Assembly: GCA_013140395.1 (NCBI GenBank)
Contig: JABFSY010000154.1
Span: 1-6,102, forward strand
Direction: 5' to 3'
DNA from: Cyclobacteriaceae bacterium
Lineage (GTDB): Bacteria > Bacteroidota > Bacteroidia > Cytophagales > Cyclobacteriaceae
DNA: 6,102 nucleotides
Shown: in pieces, positions 1-5,244 of the stretch
Numbering within the stretch: position 1 is the first letter of the stretch
Layout: each line of letters opens with the position of its first letter
Notes under the pieces: model-generated
The model's database searches: none
The model's input: only the letters and a program-made list of their open reading frames with translations
Told to the model about the DNA's origin: nothing
Program-made: the position numbers and the translations under genes

Positions 1-981
1 AGAACTGGTTGTACTCATAATAGCCGACAGCAGGGAACCAAAAAACAAAATCTGGATGGGCAGGCTCGCGTGGGCAAGCACCATGTTAGGTAAAGCCAAC
101 TGAGAATCTATCGAGGTGGTTTGAGGATAAAGATGTTTGGCACATAAGCCTATGAAAAGTGGTAACATCGCAACAGTGAGATAAAGACCCGCTGCGATAA
201 AGCACGAACGAACAGCAATCTTCTGCGAACCTGACGACATTACTCGTTGGAAAATATCTTGTGAGGGCAACGAGCCAAGACCCAACACAGACCAAGCCGC
301 CAGATAAAGCATTACTTCTTTAAAATCCCACTTGGGCAGAAATCGAGACGTAGAAGGATGTACCTCTTGTAGTATGACTGTGACCCCGCCCGCTTTGTTT
401 GCCAATAGGATTGCTAACGCCAGCAATCCAACTACAATGACAATACTCTGAAAGAAATCGGTGATCGAGATCGCCCACATACCTCCGATGTAAGTGTAAA
501 AAGTGACGACAAAAGCGGATATAACAACGCCCTGCCACACCTCTAAGCCAGTCACCACATTGATGATTAAACCCATGGCAACCAATTGTGCTGCAATGTA
601 ACCAACATAGGGTGGCGCGAGAAAAAAACTGGCCACCAACTCGGTACGATTACCAAAACGAATTTTAAAAAAATCTCCAAGGGTGAGTAAATTCATGTTG
701 TACAACTTGCGCGCAAAAAACAATCCGAAGAGCAACAAGCATAAGGCAGCGCCAAAAGGATCTTCAATCACAGAGTACAAACCACCCTTTAAGAATTCGG
801 AAGAAGCCCCGAACACTGTTTCAGATCCGAACCAAGTTGCAAACAATGCGGAAGCGCTAAGAAAAATGGGCAAGCTTCGGCCCGCCAACATAAAATCACC
901 AGAAGTTTTTACTTTGCGCGAAGCCCAGTAGCCGATAAGAATCGTGACCAACAGGTAGGCAACTATAGAGGCGAGCAGCAA
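1..981 (-). CDS. Sodium:solute symporter (SSS family), 3' end beyond window
   Basis: An inner-membrane secondary transporter that would couple Na+ entry to uptake of a small solute; the solute cannot be told. One uninterrupted frame gives 327 residues, very hydrophobic, in alternating membrane segments. Family marks are a first membrane helix at residues 1-19 followed by SRKVKTSGDFMLAGRSLP (21-38), the ATWFGSETVFGAS helix (48-60), the SSS signature GGMWAISITDFFQ (166-178), and SAIMSTTSS at the left edge (319-327). That last stretch aligns with the PutP/vSGLT helix that supplies the Na2 sodium site; Ala320, Ser323 and Thr324 correspond to PutP Ala337, Ser340 and Thr341. Family members are usually about 480-570 residues, so the C-terminal third lies outside. 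The start is uncertain: TTG at 979-981 is used because an in-frame TAG lies at 991-993. No ATG precedes the first helix, but deleting one base would create one. Family assignment is firm; start and substrate are not. Confidence 0.92.
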   Translation of the reverse strand, partial: MLLASIVAYLLVTILIGYWASRKVKTSGDFMLAGRSLPIFLSASALFATWFGSETVFGASSEFLKGGLYSVIEDPFGAALCLLLFGLFFARKLYNMNLLTLGDFFKIRFGNRTELVASFFLAPPYVGYIAAQLVAMGLIINVVTGLEVWQGVVISAFVVTFYTYIGGMWAISITDFFQSIVIVVGLLALAILLANKAGGVTVILQEVHPSTSRFLPKWDFKEVMLYLAAWSVLGLGSLPSQDIFQRVMSSGSQKIAVRSCFIAAGLYLTVAMLPLFIGLCAKHLYPQTTSIDSQLALPNMVLAHASLPIQILFFGSLLSAIMSTTSS

Positions 982-1044
982 GTGGAGGTTCTATAAAAAC
1001 CTAAAGCTAAATAACAGCCAGATTATTTCAAGAACTACTAGTTG

Positions 1045-1920
1045 CTATTTCTTTCTTTTTACTTGAAAAGTGCGGGTGACATTGAATCCGAGGTGAATGT
1101 CGCCTGCGAAAAAATCTCCCGTTGTTTCCCCAATAAATGCTCGCTCCGTAATTCCTTGTGCATTAGTTAGTACAAGTTGAAAAACGTGTCCTCCGGTTTC
1201 GATATCAATACCTACACCCATGGAATTACGGAATTGATTACCATCCTTCACGCTCATTCGGTAGTAATACTCGGATGTGAGGGCAATGCTTCTAGTGACT
1301 TTTAGTCGCCCCCCCATACCAAGTGCAATAAGGTCGTTGTCTTCAGTCGTTTTGTCGACCGCGTTGCGATGGATAATCGTTGGCATTACTTGAAGTGAAA
1401 ATCCGGGCGAAAATTTTCTGGCTATCAACAGTTGACCGGTATACGATAACCTGTCAGAATAAATTTGACCAACAGGTAACTCCTCAGGCGAAGTCTTAAT
1501 TGCTCCATTGACGAATGCGGTAACTGTAACCGGCATATTTCGCGCTCCTGAACTCTGGCGCAAAAAGCGATACCGCAAATAACCATCCATGGTTTTATCA
1601 AAAGAATTTCGCCCAAAACCAACACCTAAGTGATCTGTAATTCCATATTCCAAACCTAACCGAACGTAGGCTTGATCTAACCCAAATAAATTATAAGAAC
1701 CACTATTGAGGGCGCCAAATCGGTGTGAAAAGATAAACTCTAGTTCTCCCTTCCCCTTTGTTTCAACGGTTTGTCCATTGACCAAACGTGAACCCTTAAA
1801 CGTGGAGGACGTGTATTCTATTTTTGGTTTCTCGCTTTGTTCCAGTTCCTTTAACAAATCATCTTGAGAAAACAGAGGCACGGACAATGCCATTAGAGCC
1901 AACCATAAACTTTGCTTCAT
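1045..1920 (-). CDS. DUF5777-like outer-membrane beta-barrel protein
   Basis: A 291-residue exported protein that I match to the DUF5777 family of Bacteroidota, putative outer-membrane beta-barrels of unknown function. Residues 1-19 (MKQSLWLALMALSVPLFSQ) are a signal peptide with probable cleavage before DDLLKELE, an acidic start common in this family. The remainder alternates short amphipathic strands and turns: GELEFIFSHRFGALN near residue 58, then AYVRLGLEYGITDHLGVGFG, the DGYLRYRFLRQ strand, ALTSEYYYRMS, and GHVFQLVLTNAQGITERAF near the C-terminus. It ends in a strand with aromatic residues (GFNVTRTFQVKRKK). There is no enzyme motif. It starts 22 bases after the YceI gene and is the third gene of a close-packed set with a cytochrome-like lipoprotein. 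I infer it is the outer-membrane partner of that set. The barrel call is stronger than any function. Confidence 0.82.
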   Translation of the reverse strand: MKQSLWLALMALSVPLFSQDDLLKELEQSEKPKIEYTSSTFKGSRLVNGQTVETKGKGELEFIFSHRFGALNSGSYNLFGLDQAYVRLGLEYGITDHLGVGFGRNSFDKTMDGYLRYRFLRQSSGARNMPVTVTAFVNGAIKTSPEELPVGQIYSDRLSYTGQLLIARKFSPGFSLQVMPTIIHRNAVDKTTEDNDLIALGMGGRLKVTRSIALTSEYYYRMSVKDGNQFRNSMGVGIDIETGGHVFQLVLTNAQGITERAFIGETTGDFFAGDIHLGFNVTRTFQVKRKK

Positions 1921-1942
1921 CTGTTACTAATTTTTTAGTTAA

Positions 1943-2476
1943 TTAAAGAGCCTTGTAAACAAAATCAATTTTCACCTCCACTTCTTCAGCAATATTCTTC
2001 CAAAGTAGTTGCGGTATAGTCACTGAATAGTCAACGAGTTTAATTTTAAAAACGGCTTTTACGACAACTTTTCCACTTTCAATCATGATCGTTCCCGGCA
2101 CTTCAATTTCGCGCGATACTCCATGAATTATCATCTTTCCCTTTGCTGTTGCATTTTGCTCGCCACTAATCTCTTTTGAAAATTCACTCACTTTCCCTGA
2201 GAAAGTTGCTTTCGGAAATTTCTCTGACTCCAGATATTTTTCGTTGAAATGTTCTTTCATCAATGGTTTATCAAATTCAAATTCTTTAATGGGAATCGAA
2301 AACACAATGTCCATTGTCTCGCTATTAAAGATACTCATGGCCTTGGTGTTCTCGGCCTTGATGTCTTCAATAGAAGCTTTTGAAAAAAAGGAAACAAAGG
2401 TTTTTTCAGCCGTCATTTTTTGAGCAGCACACCAAGAGGGCGAAAAAAGAAAAAGAAAGATGGTAATTAATTTCAT
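1943..2476 (-). CDS. YceI family periplasmic lipid-binding-like protein
   Basis: A 177-residue exported protein of the YceI family, whose members fold as an extended lipocalin-like barrel; characterised relatives bind polyisoprenoids or similar amphiphiles. Residues 1-19 (MKLITIFLFLFSPSWCAAQ) form a signal peptide; Cys16 has no convincing lipobox, so a soluble periplasmic product is favoured. The mature part carries family hallmarks in order: FVSFFSKASIEDIKAEN (28-44), FSIPIKEFEFDKPLMKEHFN (59-78) followed by EKYLESEKFPKATFSGKV, the GKMIIHGVSREIEVPGT strand pair (112-128), and the C-terminal TIPQLLWKNIAEEVEVKIDF (153-172). Length is typical. It lies 18 bases downstream of the cytochrome-like lipoprotein gene and 22 bases upstream of the barrel gene, so co-transcription is likely. 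I infer a carrier for a quinone-like or isoprenoid ligand; the ligand is not shown by the sequence. Confidence 0.92.
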   Translation of the reverse strand: MKLITIFLFLFSPSWCAAQKMTAEKTFVSFFSKASIEDIKAENTKAMSIFNSETMDIVFSIPIKEFEFDKPLMKEHFNEKYLESEKFPKATFSGKVSEFSKEISGEQNATAKGKMIIHGVSREIEVPGTIMIESGKVVVKAVFKIKLVDYSVTIPQLLWKNIAEEVEVKIDFVYKAL

Positions 2477-2494
2477 TGCCGTTGAATTTTAAAT

Positions 2495-3301
2495 CTAGTT
2501 ATTAAGAGCGCCATCATCAACCCAACAGCTAATCAGATCAATTTGAGATTGCGTTAACTGAGACGAACCACTTGGGGGCATACTTCGATTGATGGTCCTC
2601 GCTTTTACGTTCGCTGCGCTATTTTTCAAATTCTGAAAATTGGTCCAATCTCGTGATCCGGTTCCTGCAGCATGACAGGAGGCCAGATTGCAACTGGCAT
2701 CCAAAATAGGCTTTACTGTATTCAAGTAGCTTGTATTTGTGTTCTCCCGAGGTACGGTTACTGGAATGGTCTTCTGGCAATCTGTAGCATCCTTCACGAT
2801 TAGATTATAAGTACCGTGTTTAACGTTGTTAAACACATTGCTACTAGTAAATCCAGTCGTTCCAAATTGATAGGAATAAGGTGCGGTGCCCCCAGAAGCT
2901 GTAACAGTTATCGAACCATTTGGATTCGTACATTGATTATTCCTTACGGCAACAGCCGTTGCATTTAAATTAGAATTAGGCGCACTTATATCTATTTCTG
3001 TCGAAGTTACCTTACACTCATTTGCGTCCTTAATAATAACATTGTAAGTACCAGGTCCAAGATTTAAAAACTCATTGCTTGGTTGATTAACACCGCCATT
3101 TAAACTAAAACTATAAGGCTGCTTGCCTCCTGTCGCACTTACCGAGAGTTTCCCATCGATAGCGTTACAGCTGGATGTATTGCTTTTGCTTACCAACTCA
3201 ATAGCAAGATTGGAAGTTGAACAATCAAACTTCTTATTGATGTCATTATTTGTACAACCTATCGCCAGCAGAATCAACAAAAGGCAAATTACTCGTGTCA
3301 T
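2495..3301 (-). CDS. Lipoprotein with two SprB repeats and a C-terminal cytochrome-c-like domain
   Basis: A predicted surface or periplasmic heme lipoprotein of 268 residues. I start it at ATG 3299-3301, giving MTRVICLLLILLAIGC, a compact lipoprotein signal with lipid-bearing Cys16. The frame is open further up to a TTG at 3329-3331, but that would put ten polar residues before the signal. Residues about 32-107 and 114-183 are SprB-like (PF13573-type) repeats, each with the G-G-x-x-PYS core (TGGKQPYSFSLNGG, SGGTAPYSYQF), a GTYNxIxKDA strand and paired cysteines. Residues 191-268 resemble the small cytochrome-c domain of Planctomycete-type proteins: TVKPILDASC, then CNLASCH (Cys204, Cys209, His210), RSMPPSGS (Met241, a possible axial ligand) and SCWVDDGALNN at the end. 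The heme motif is CX4CH, not CXXCH. It leads a three-gene set with YceI and the barrel protein. The domain reading is good; heme attachment is inference. Confidence 0.85.
   Translation of the reverse strand: MTRVICLLLILLAIGCTNNDINKKFDCSTSNLAIELVSKSNTSSCNAIDGKLSVSATGGKQPYSFSLNGGVNQPSNEFLNLGPGTYNVIIKDANECKVTSTEIDISAPNSNLNATAVAVRNNQCTNPNGSITVTASGGTAPYSYQFGTTGFTSSNVFNNVKHGTYNLIVKDATDCQKTIPVTVPRENTNTSYLNTVKPILDASCNLASCHAAGTGSRDWTNFQNLKNSAANVKARTINRSMPPSGSSQLTQSQIDLISCWVDDGALNN
2753..3208 (-). repeat. Pair of SprB-like protein repeats inside the cytochrome-like lipoprotein gene
   Basis: Two consecutive protein repeats of roughly 70-76 residues. Each begins with a cysteine near an (I)DG or PNG turn (CNAIDGKLSV and CTNPNGSITV), passes through the GG..PYS core and an N-x-F hairpin, and ends with GTYN plus a D-A-x-x-C turn (DANEC, DATDC). 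The similarity is at protein level; the DNA copies have diverged, so this is not a recent duplication. SprB repeats are best known from the large Flavobacterium gliding adhesin, where they form long stalks. Here only two copies lie between the lipid anchor and the heme-like domain, suggesting a spacer. Confidence 0.75.
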
Positions 3302-3360
3302 ATTGAAAGCATTATGTTCGATGCTATACAAATATGTAGAATTTCGTTGGGTTTAGTACT

Positions 3361-3377
3361 ATGACATTTTTAGTCAT
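3361..3377. promoter_or_regulatory. Short inverted repeat upstream of the cytochrome-like lipoprotein gene
   Basis: ATGAC, seven bases, GTCAT: a perfect five-base inverted repeat 59 bases before the chosen ATG of the lipoprotein gene, in the 130-base gap between the upstream terminator and that gene. Its place fits an operator or a feature of the promoter region. A one-mismatch match to the Bacteroidota -7 box (CATATTTG on the minus strand) lies closer to the gene, at 3330-3337, but no TTTG stands at the expected -33 distance. A five-base arm is short enough to arise by chance. Confidence 0.2.
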
Positions 3378-3430
3378 GTTTGGTTCTAAACGGGCGGACC
3401 CAGGCCAGAGAACGCGGAAGAGAAGATTCC

Positions 3431-3470
3431 TAAAAAAGAAAATCCCCCAGAGTCCTTGACCCCGGGGGAT
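3431..3470 (-). terminator. Intrinsic terminator closing the ribosomal/small-membrane-protein transcript
   Basis: On the minus strand a seven-base stem ATCCCCC / GGGGGAT (3464-3470 with 3442-3448) can be extended inside by a GGTC/GACT pairing. It is followed by a T-rich tail, TTTTCTTTTTT (3431-3441). Read on the plus strand the sequence after the stem is not T-rich, so it works for leftward transcription. It lies 104 bases beyond the stop of the small membrane-protein gene and 130 bases before the lipoprotein gene, so it separates the translation block from the envelope cluster. The 100 bases between it and the small gene's stop hold nothing I recognise. Confidence 0.85.
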
Positions 3471-3573
3471 AATCCTGTCTATAGTTGGCTTTAATCTGAT
3501 GTAAACATAAAAGGAGCCCGCAGAAAAGAAAACTGAGCTACGCCTAATTGGCTTACTTCTGGACGAATTGCAT

Positions 3574-3771
3574 TTAAGGGCGTTGAACCGCTTTTGAGGT
3601 ATCTGCTTTGACCGAATCTGCCCTCAAATATTGCTTTTTTAGTCTTTCTTTTAGTTGAGATTTGGAGCCTGGAAAAGTGGTTTTAGAGCTGATATCGTAA
3701 CTTAGATATGCCAGTCCTAAGAAAAACGAGAGGCAAACAGCAATAAATATCTTTTTGGATCGGATCATCAT
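3574..3771 (-). CDS. Small single-pass membrane protein, function unknown
   Basis: A 65-residue protein I do not recognise. After a basic start (MMIRSKK) there is one hydrophobic helix at residues 8-25 (IFIAVCLSFFLGLAYLSY). A hydrophilic, Lys/Arg-rich tail follows (30-65), with charged LKERLKKQYLRADSVKADT and ending AVQRP. This looks like an uncleaved anchor with the tail outside the cytoplasm or, by the basic N-terminus, N-in/C-out. Cys13 is not in a lipobox. Two adjacent ATGs (3769-3771 and 3766-3768) could each start it, and no Shine-Dalgarno is visible. It begins only 8 bases after the T-tract of the rplT terminator and ends before a second strong terminator, so it may depend on readthrough. 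Clean composition, a sensible membrane topology and the flanking terminators support a real gene, but comparison with relatives is needed to prove it. Confidence 0.68.
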   Translation of the reverse strand: MMIRSKKIFIAVCLSFFLGLAYLSYDISSKTTFPGSKSQLKERLKKQYLRADSVKADTSKAVQRP

Positions 3772-3779
3772 TTGATGAT
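3764..3779. promoter_or_regulatory. Inverted repeat covering the start codon of the small membrane-protein gene
   Basis: ATCATC, four bases, GATGAT: a perfect six-base inverted repeat that contains both candidate ATG start codons of the 65-residue gene. In the transcript it could fold so that the second arm and the start region are partly paired. It sits immediately after the T-tract of the rplT terminator. AT-rich arms make it weak, and the repeat arises partly because of the doubled ATG, so chance is a fair explanation. Confidence 0.2.
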
Positions 3780-3803
3780 AAAAAAAGGGGCAAAAGCCCC
3801 TTT
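3780..3803 (-). terminator. Intrinsic terminator after rplT
   Basis: On the minus strand AAAGGGGC, loop TTTT, GCCCCTTT (3796-3803 with 3784-3791) makes an eight-base perfect stem followed by an uninterrupted T run (3780-3786). It starts 18 bases after the rplT stop codon and is the natural end of the infC-rpmI-rplT transcript. The plus-strand reading lacks a T tail beyond the stem. It is also the sequence immediately in front of the small membrane-protein gene. Confidence 0.9.
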
Positions 3804-3821
3804 AGTCTTGATCATTCAATT

Positions 3822-4166
3822 CTATTTCAATTTTTTTAACACTGCTTCAAAAGCAGTTGGATGATTCATGGCTAGATCGGCTAGCACCTTGCGATTTAAA
3901 TCGATGCTTGATTTCTTTGCTTTACCCATGAATTCTGAGTAGGACATTCCGTGAAGGCGGGCACCCGCGTTAATACGGGCAATCCAAAGTGAACGGAATT
4001 CTCTCTTTTTTGCCTTGCGATCGCGGTAGGCATACACCAACCCTTTCTCAATTGCATTTTTGGCTACTGTCCAAACATTTTTCTTACGGCCAAAGTAACC
4101 TTTGGCTAACTCCATGAATCTCTTGCGCCTTGCGCGGGATGCTACACTGTTTACTGAACGTGGCAT
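3822..4166 (-). CDS. rplT: 50S ribosomal protein L20
   Basis: Large-subunit ribosomal protein L20, which binds 23S rRNA early and is needed for 50S assembly. The 114 residues match the family's usual length. The sequence has the basic N-terminal extension ([20 protein letters not shown]), the [21 protein letters not shown] helix region, and the L20 signature [17 protein letters not shown] at 54-70. The globular end follows: [28 protein letters not shown]. The ATG at 4164-4166 is the only sensible start; no strong Shine-Dalgarno precedes it. It follows rpmI after an unusually long 104-base gap that holds two potential RNA structures, and it is followed at once by a strong terminator. In several bacteria L20 represses its own operon by binding a leader that mimics its rRNA site, which makes the gap worth attention. 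Confidence 0.98.
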   Translation of the reverse strand: MPRSVNSVASRARRKRFMELAKGYFGRKKNVWTVAKNAIEKGLVYAYRDRKAKKREFRSLWIARINAGARLHGMSYSEFMGKAKKSSIDLNRKVLADLAMNHPTAFEAVLKKLK

Positions 4167-4183
4167 TGTTTTTTACTTTATGG

Positions 4184-4229
4184 CCGTTGGCGAGTCTCTA
4201 TTTCAGACTACTTAGCTGCCAAAAACCGG
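4184..4229 (-). promoter_or_regulatory. Two-tier stem in the rplT leader, possible L20 operator
   Basis: On the minus strand, reading toward rplT: CCG, a four-base bulge, TTGGC, an eight-base unpaired stretch, AGTCT, loop GAAATAG, AGACT, one base, GCCAA, CGG. All three arm pairs are exact. The element ends 17 bases before the rplT start codon, so folding or protein binding there could affect ribosome access. An irregular helix with a large asymmetric internal loop just upstream of a ribosomal-protein gene recalls the L20 binding sites known from other phyla. I see no sequence match to those sites, so the regulatory role is inference. Confidence 0.35.
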
Positions 4230-4249
4230 TGAAACATTAAACTAAACTA

Positions 4250-4264
4250 TCCGCCTGAGGCGGA
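4250..4264. repeat. Perfect palindrome TCCGCC-TGA-GGCGGA between rpmI and rplT
   Basis: A GC-rich six-base inverted repeat with a three-base loop, 6 bases after the rpmI stop codon and in a locally AT-rich gap. It has no T tail in either direction, so it is not a standard terminator. A stable short hairpin here could pause transcription, protect the mRNA end, or be one copy of a dispersed intergenic palindrome of the genome. The window holds only this copy. Confidence 0.45.
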
Positions 4265-4270
4265 ATATCA

Positions 4271-4471
4271 TTATAACAAATAAGGAAGCATGACACTGAT
4301 ATTATTAGTATCAGCTTTGCTCACGATTGACTTTTTTGTCAATCTTCTTTTTTGCTTGGTGGTCTTCTTTGTCAAGATATGGTTTTTGAAAGCGCTCTTG
4401 CGCTTGATCTTTCCACTTCCGGTTATTTTAAACCTCTTTTTGGCACCCGATTTTGTTTTTACTTTTGGCAT
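4271..4471 (-). CDS. rpmI: 50S ribosomal protein L35
   Basis: Large-subunit ribosomal protein L35, 66 residues, the usual length. It is highly basic and begins with the family signature [20 protein letters not shown]. The middle ([20 protein letters not shown]) and [25 protein letters not shown] are also standard. The ATG at 4469-4471 has GAGAG nearby upstream, one of the few Shine-Dalgarno-like stretches in this window. It starts 21 bases after the infC stop and precedes rplT in the near-universal infC-rpmI-rplT order. Confidence 0.98.
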   Translation of the reverse strand: MPKVKTKSGAKKRFKITGSGKIKRKSAFKNHILTKKTTKQKRRLTKKSIVSKADTNNISVMLPYLL

Positions 4472-4492
4472 TTTACTCTCAGTTAAACTTTA

Positions 4493-5071
4493 TTACTTCT
4501 TGCCCTTTGGGGCCATTAACAAATACATTCTCTTTCCTTCCAATTTCGGCATCTGCTCCACTTTTCCAAGCTCCTCAAGAGCTGTCGCAAATTTGAGCAG
4601 CAAAATCTCTCCACGTTCCTTGTACACAATTGAACGTCCTGCGAAATGTACGTAGGCCTTTACCTTTGCACCTTCTTTCAAGAAATTCTCAGCATGCTTC
4701 ACTTTAAAGTTGAAATCATGCTCATCTGTGTTAGGCCCAAAACGAATTTCCTTTAAAACCGTCTTTTGTGCGTGAGCCTTAATTTCCTTCTGTTTTTTCT
4801 TTTGCTCGTACTTAAACTTAGAGTAGTCAACCACTTTACAAACCGGAGGGTCTGCATTGGGTGAAATTTCCACCAGATCCAAACCTTGCTCTTGGGCAAG
4901 CTTGATTGCTACCGAAGTCGGGTAAACATCTACCTTGATGTTCTCACCTACCACTCTTACTTTTTGTGCCAGAATCCGCTCGTTTACACGATAAGGTTCT
5001 TCCACGACACGCCTTGCACCTCTTACAAAAGGTTTGTTACCGGGGCGACTACCACCTTGAAATATTGCCAC
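4493..5071 (-). CDS. infC: Translation initiation factor IF-3
   Basis: Initiation factor IF-3 binds the 30S subunit, keeps it apart from 50S and checks start-codon/initiator-tRNA pairing. The 192-residue product has an Arg/Gly-rich extension (1-26, with NKPFVRGARRVVEEP), the N-terminal domain from YRVNERILAQKVRVVG (27), and the IF-3 signature KVVDYSKFKYEQKKK at 79-93. A lysine-rich linker and the C-terminal domain follow, with KEIRFGPNTDEHDFNFKVKH, KVKAYVHFAGRSIVYKERGE and LEGKRMYLLMAPKGKK. The first usable start is GTG at 5069-5071, because TAA occurs in frame a few codons upstream and no ATG lies between; no Shine-Dalgarno is evident. A non-ATG start recalls the AUU start of E. coli infC, through which IF-3 limits its own synthesis, but GUG is discriminated far less. 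It heads the infC-rpmI-rplT operon. Confidence 0.97.
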   Translation of the reverse strand: MAIFQGGSRPGNKPFVRGARRVVEEPYRVNERILAQKVRVVGENIKVDVYPTSVAIKLAQEQGLDLVEISPNADPPVCKVVDYSKFKYEQKKKQKEIKAHAQKTVLKEIRFGPNTDEHDFNFKVKHAENFLKEGAKVKAYVHFAGRSIVYKERGEILLLKFATALEELGKVEQMPKLEGKRMYLLMAPKGKK

Positions 5072-5100
5072 TCGTTGGGTTTAAGTTCTTAATTTAAATG

Positions 5101-5132
5101 AAAACAGCCTGACTGGTCGGCAGACAGGGCTG
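5101..5132 (-). terminator. Possible weak terminator or attenuator between thrS and infC
   Basis: On the minus strand CAGCC (5128-5132) pairs with GGCTG (5105-5109), followed by TTTT (5101-5104). An inner CTG/CAG pairing is possible with a three-base bulge. The stem is short, so it would be a weak terminator for thrS readthrough or an attenuator in the infC leader. It directly abuts the promoter candidate; if that promoter fires at the usual distance, the first bases of the stem would be missing from the infC transcript, which favours the thrS-readthrough reading. The other 100 bases of the gap hold only weak AT-rich pairings such as AAAACT/AGTTTT. Confidence 0.3.
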
Positions 5133-5163
5133 CAAATATCGCTCTTTTTTACTCTTTTCAAAA
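5133..5163 (-). promoter_or_regulatory. Candidate Bacteroidota promoter for infC-rpmI-rplT
   Basis: On the minus strand TTTG (5159-5162) is followed after 18 bases by GATATTTG (5133-5140). The Bacteroidota consensus is TTTG, about 19 bases, then TAnnTTTG. The -33 element matches exactly and the -7 element has one mismatch. It lies in the 173-base gap between the thrS stop and the infC start, giving a leader of about 55 bases. Similar matches occur by chance in AT-rich DNA, so placement is the main support. Confidence 0.4.
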
Positions 5164-5244
5164 TACTTATTGACTCAAGATTGAAAATCGCACCTTCAAA
5201 ATTGTGCCGAAATCGAGCTTAAAACTTGACCTGTGAGTTTTGAA

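Noticed and set aside
86..538. Two other minus-strand open frames (86-295 and 320-538) that could suggest a broken gene
   Set aside because: They are out of frame with the symporter. Translating the correct frame from 981 to 1 gives no stop and conserved motifs throughout, so the gene body is not frameshifted.
683..931. 82-codon open frame on the plus strand
   Set aside because: It is antisense to the symporter, whose own frame is continuous and carries family motifs across this stretch.
1033..1043. Inverted repeat AACTA-C-TAGTT just after the barrel-protein stop
   Set aside because: Short, AT-rich, with a loop of only one base and no T tail; not a credible terminator or operator on its own.
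3302..3331. Upstream TTG start at 3329-3331 for the cytochrome-like lipoprotein
   Set aside because: It would place ten polar residues before the lipoprotein signal; the ATG at 3299-3301 gives a compact signal ending in a lipobox-like LAIGC.
3344..3355. Twelve-base identity TCGTTGGGTTTA here and at 5072-5083, before the lipoprotein gene and infC
   Set aside because: About one 12-base match is expected by chance in a window of this size, and it does not align with promoter elements or starts in the same way.
4290..4655. 121-codon open frame on the plus strand
   Set aside because: It lies antisense to rpmI and the end of infC. Its hydrophobic Leu/Phe-rich product is what lysine-rich coding DNA gives when read backwards.
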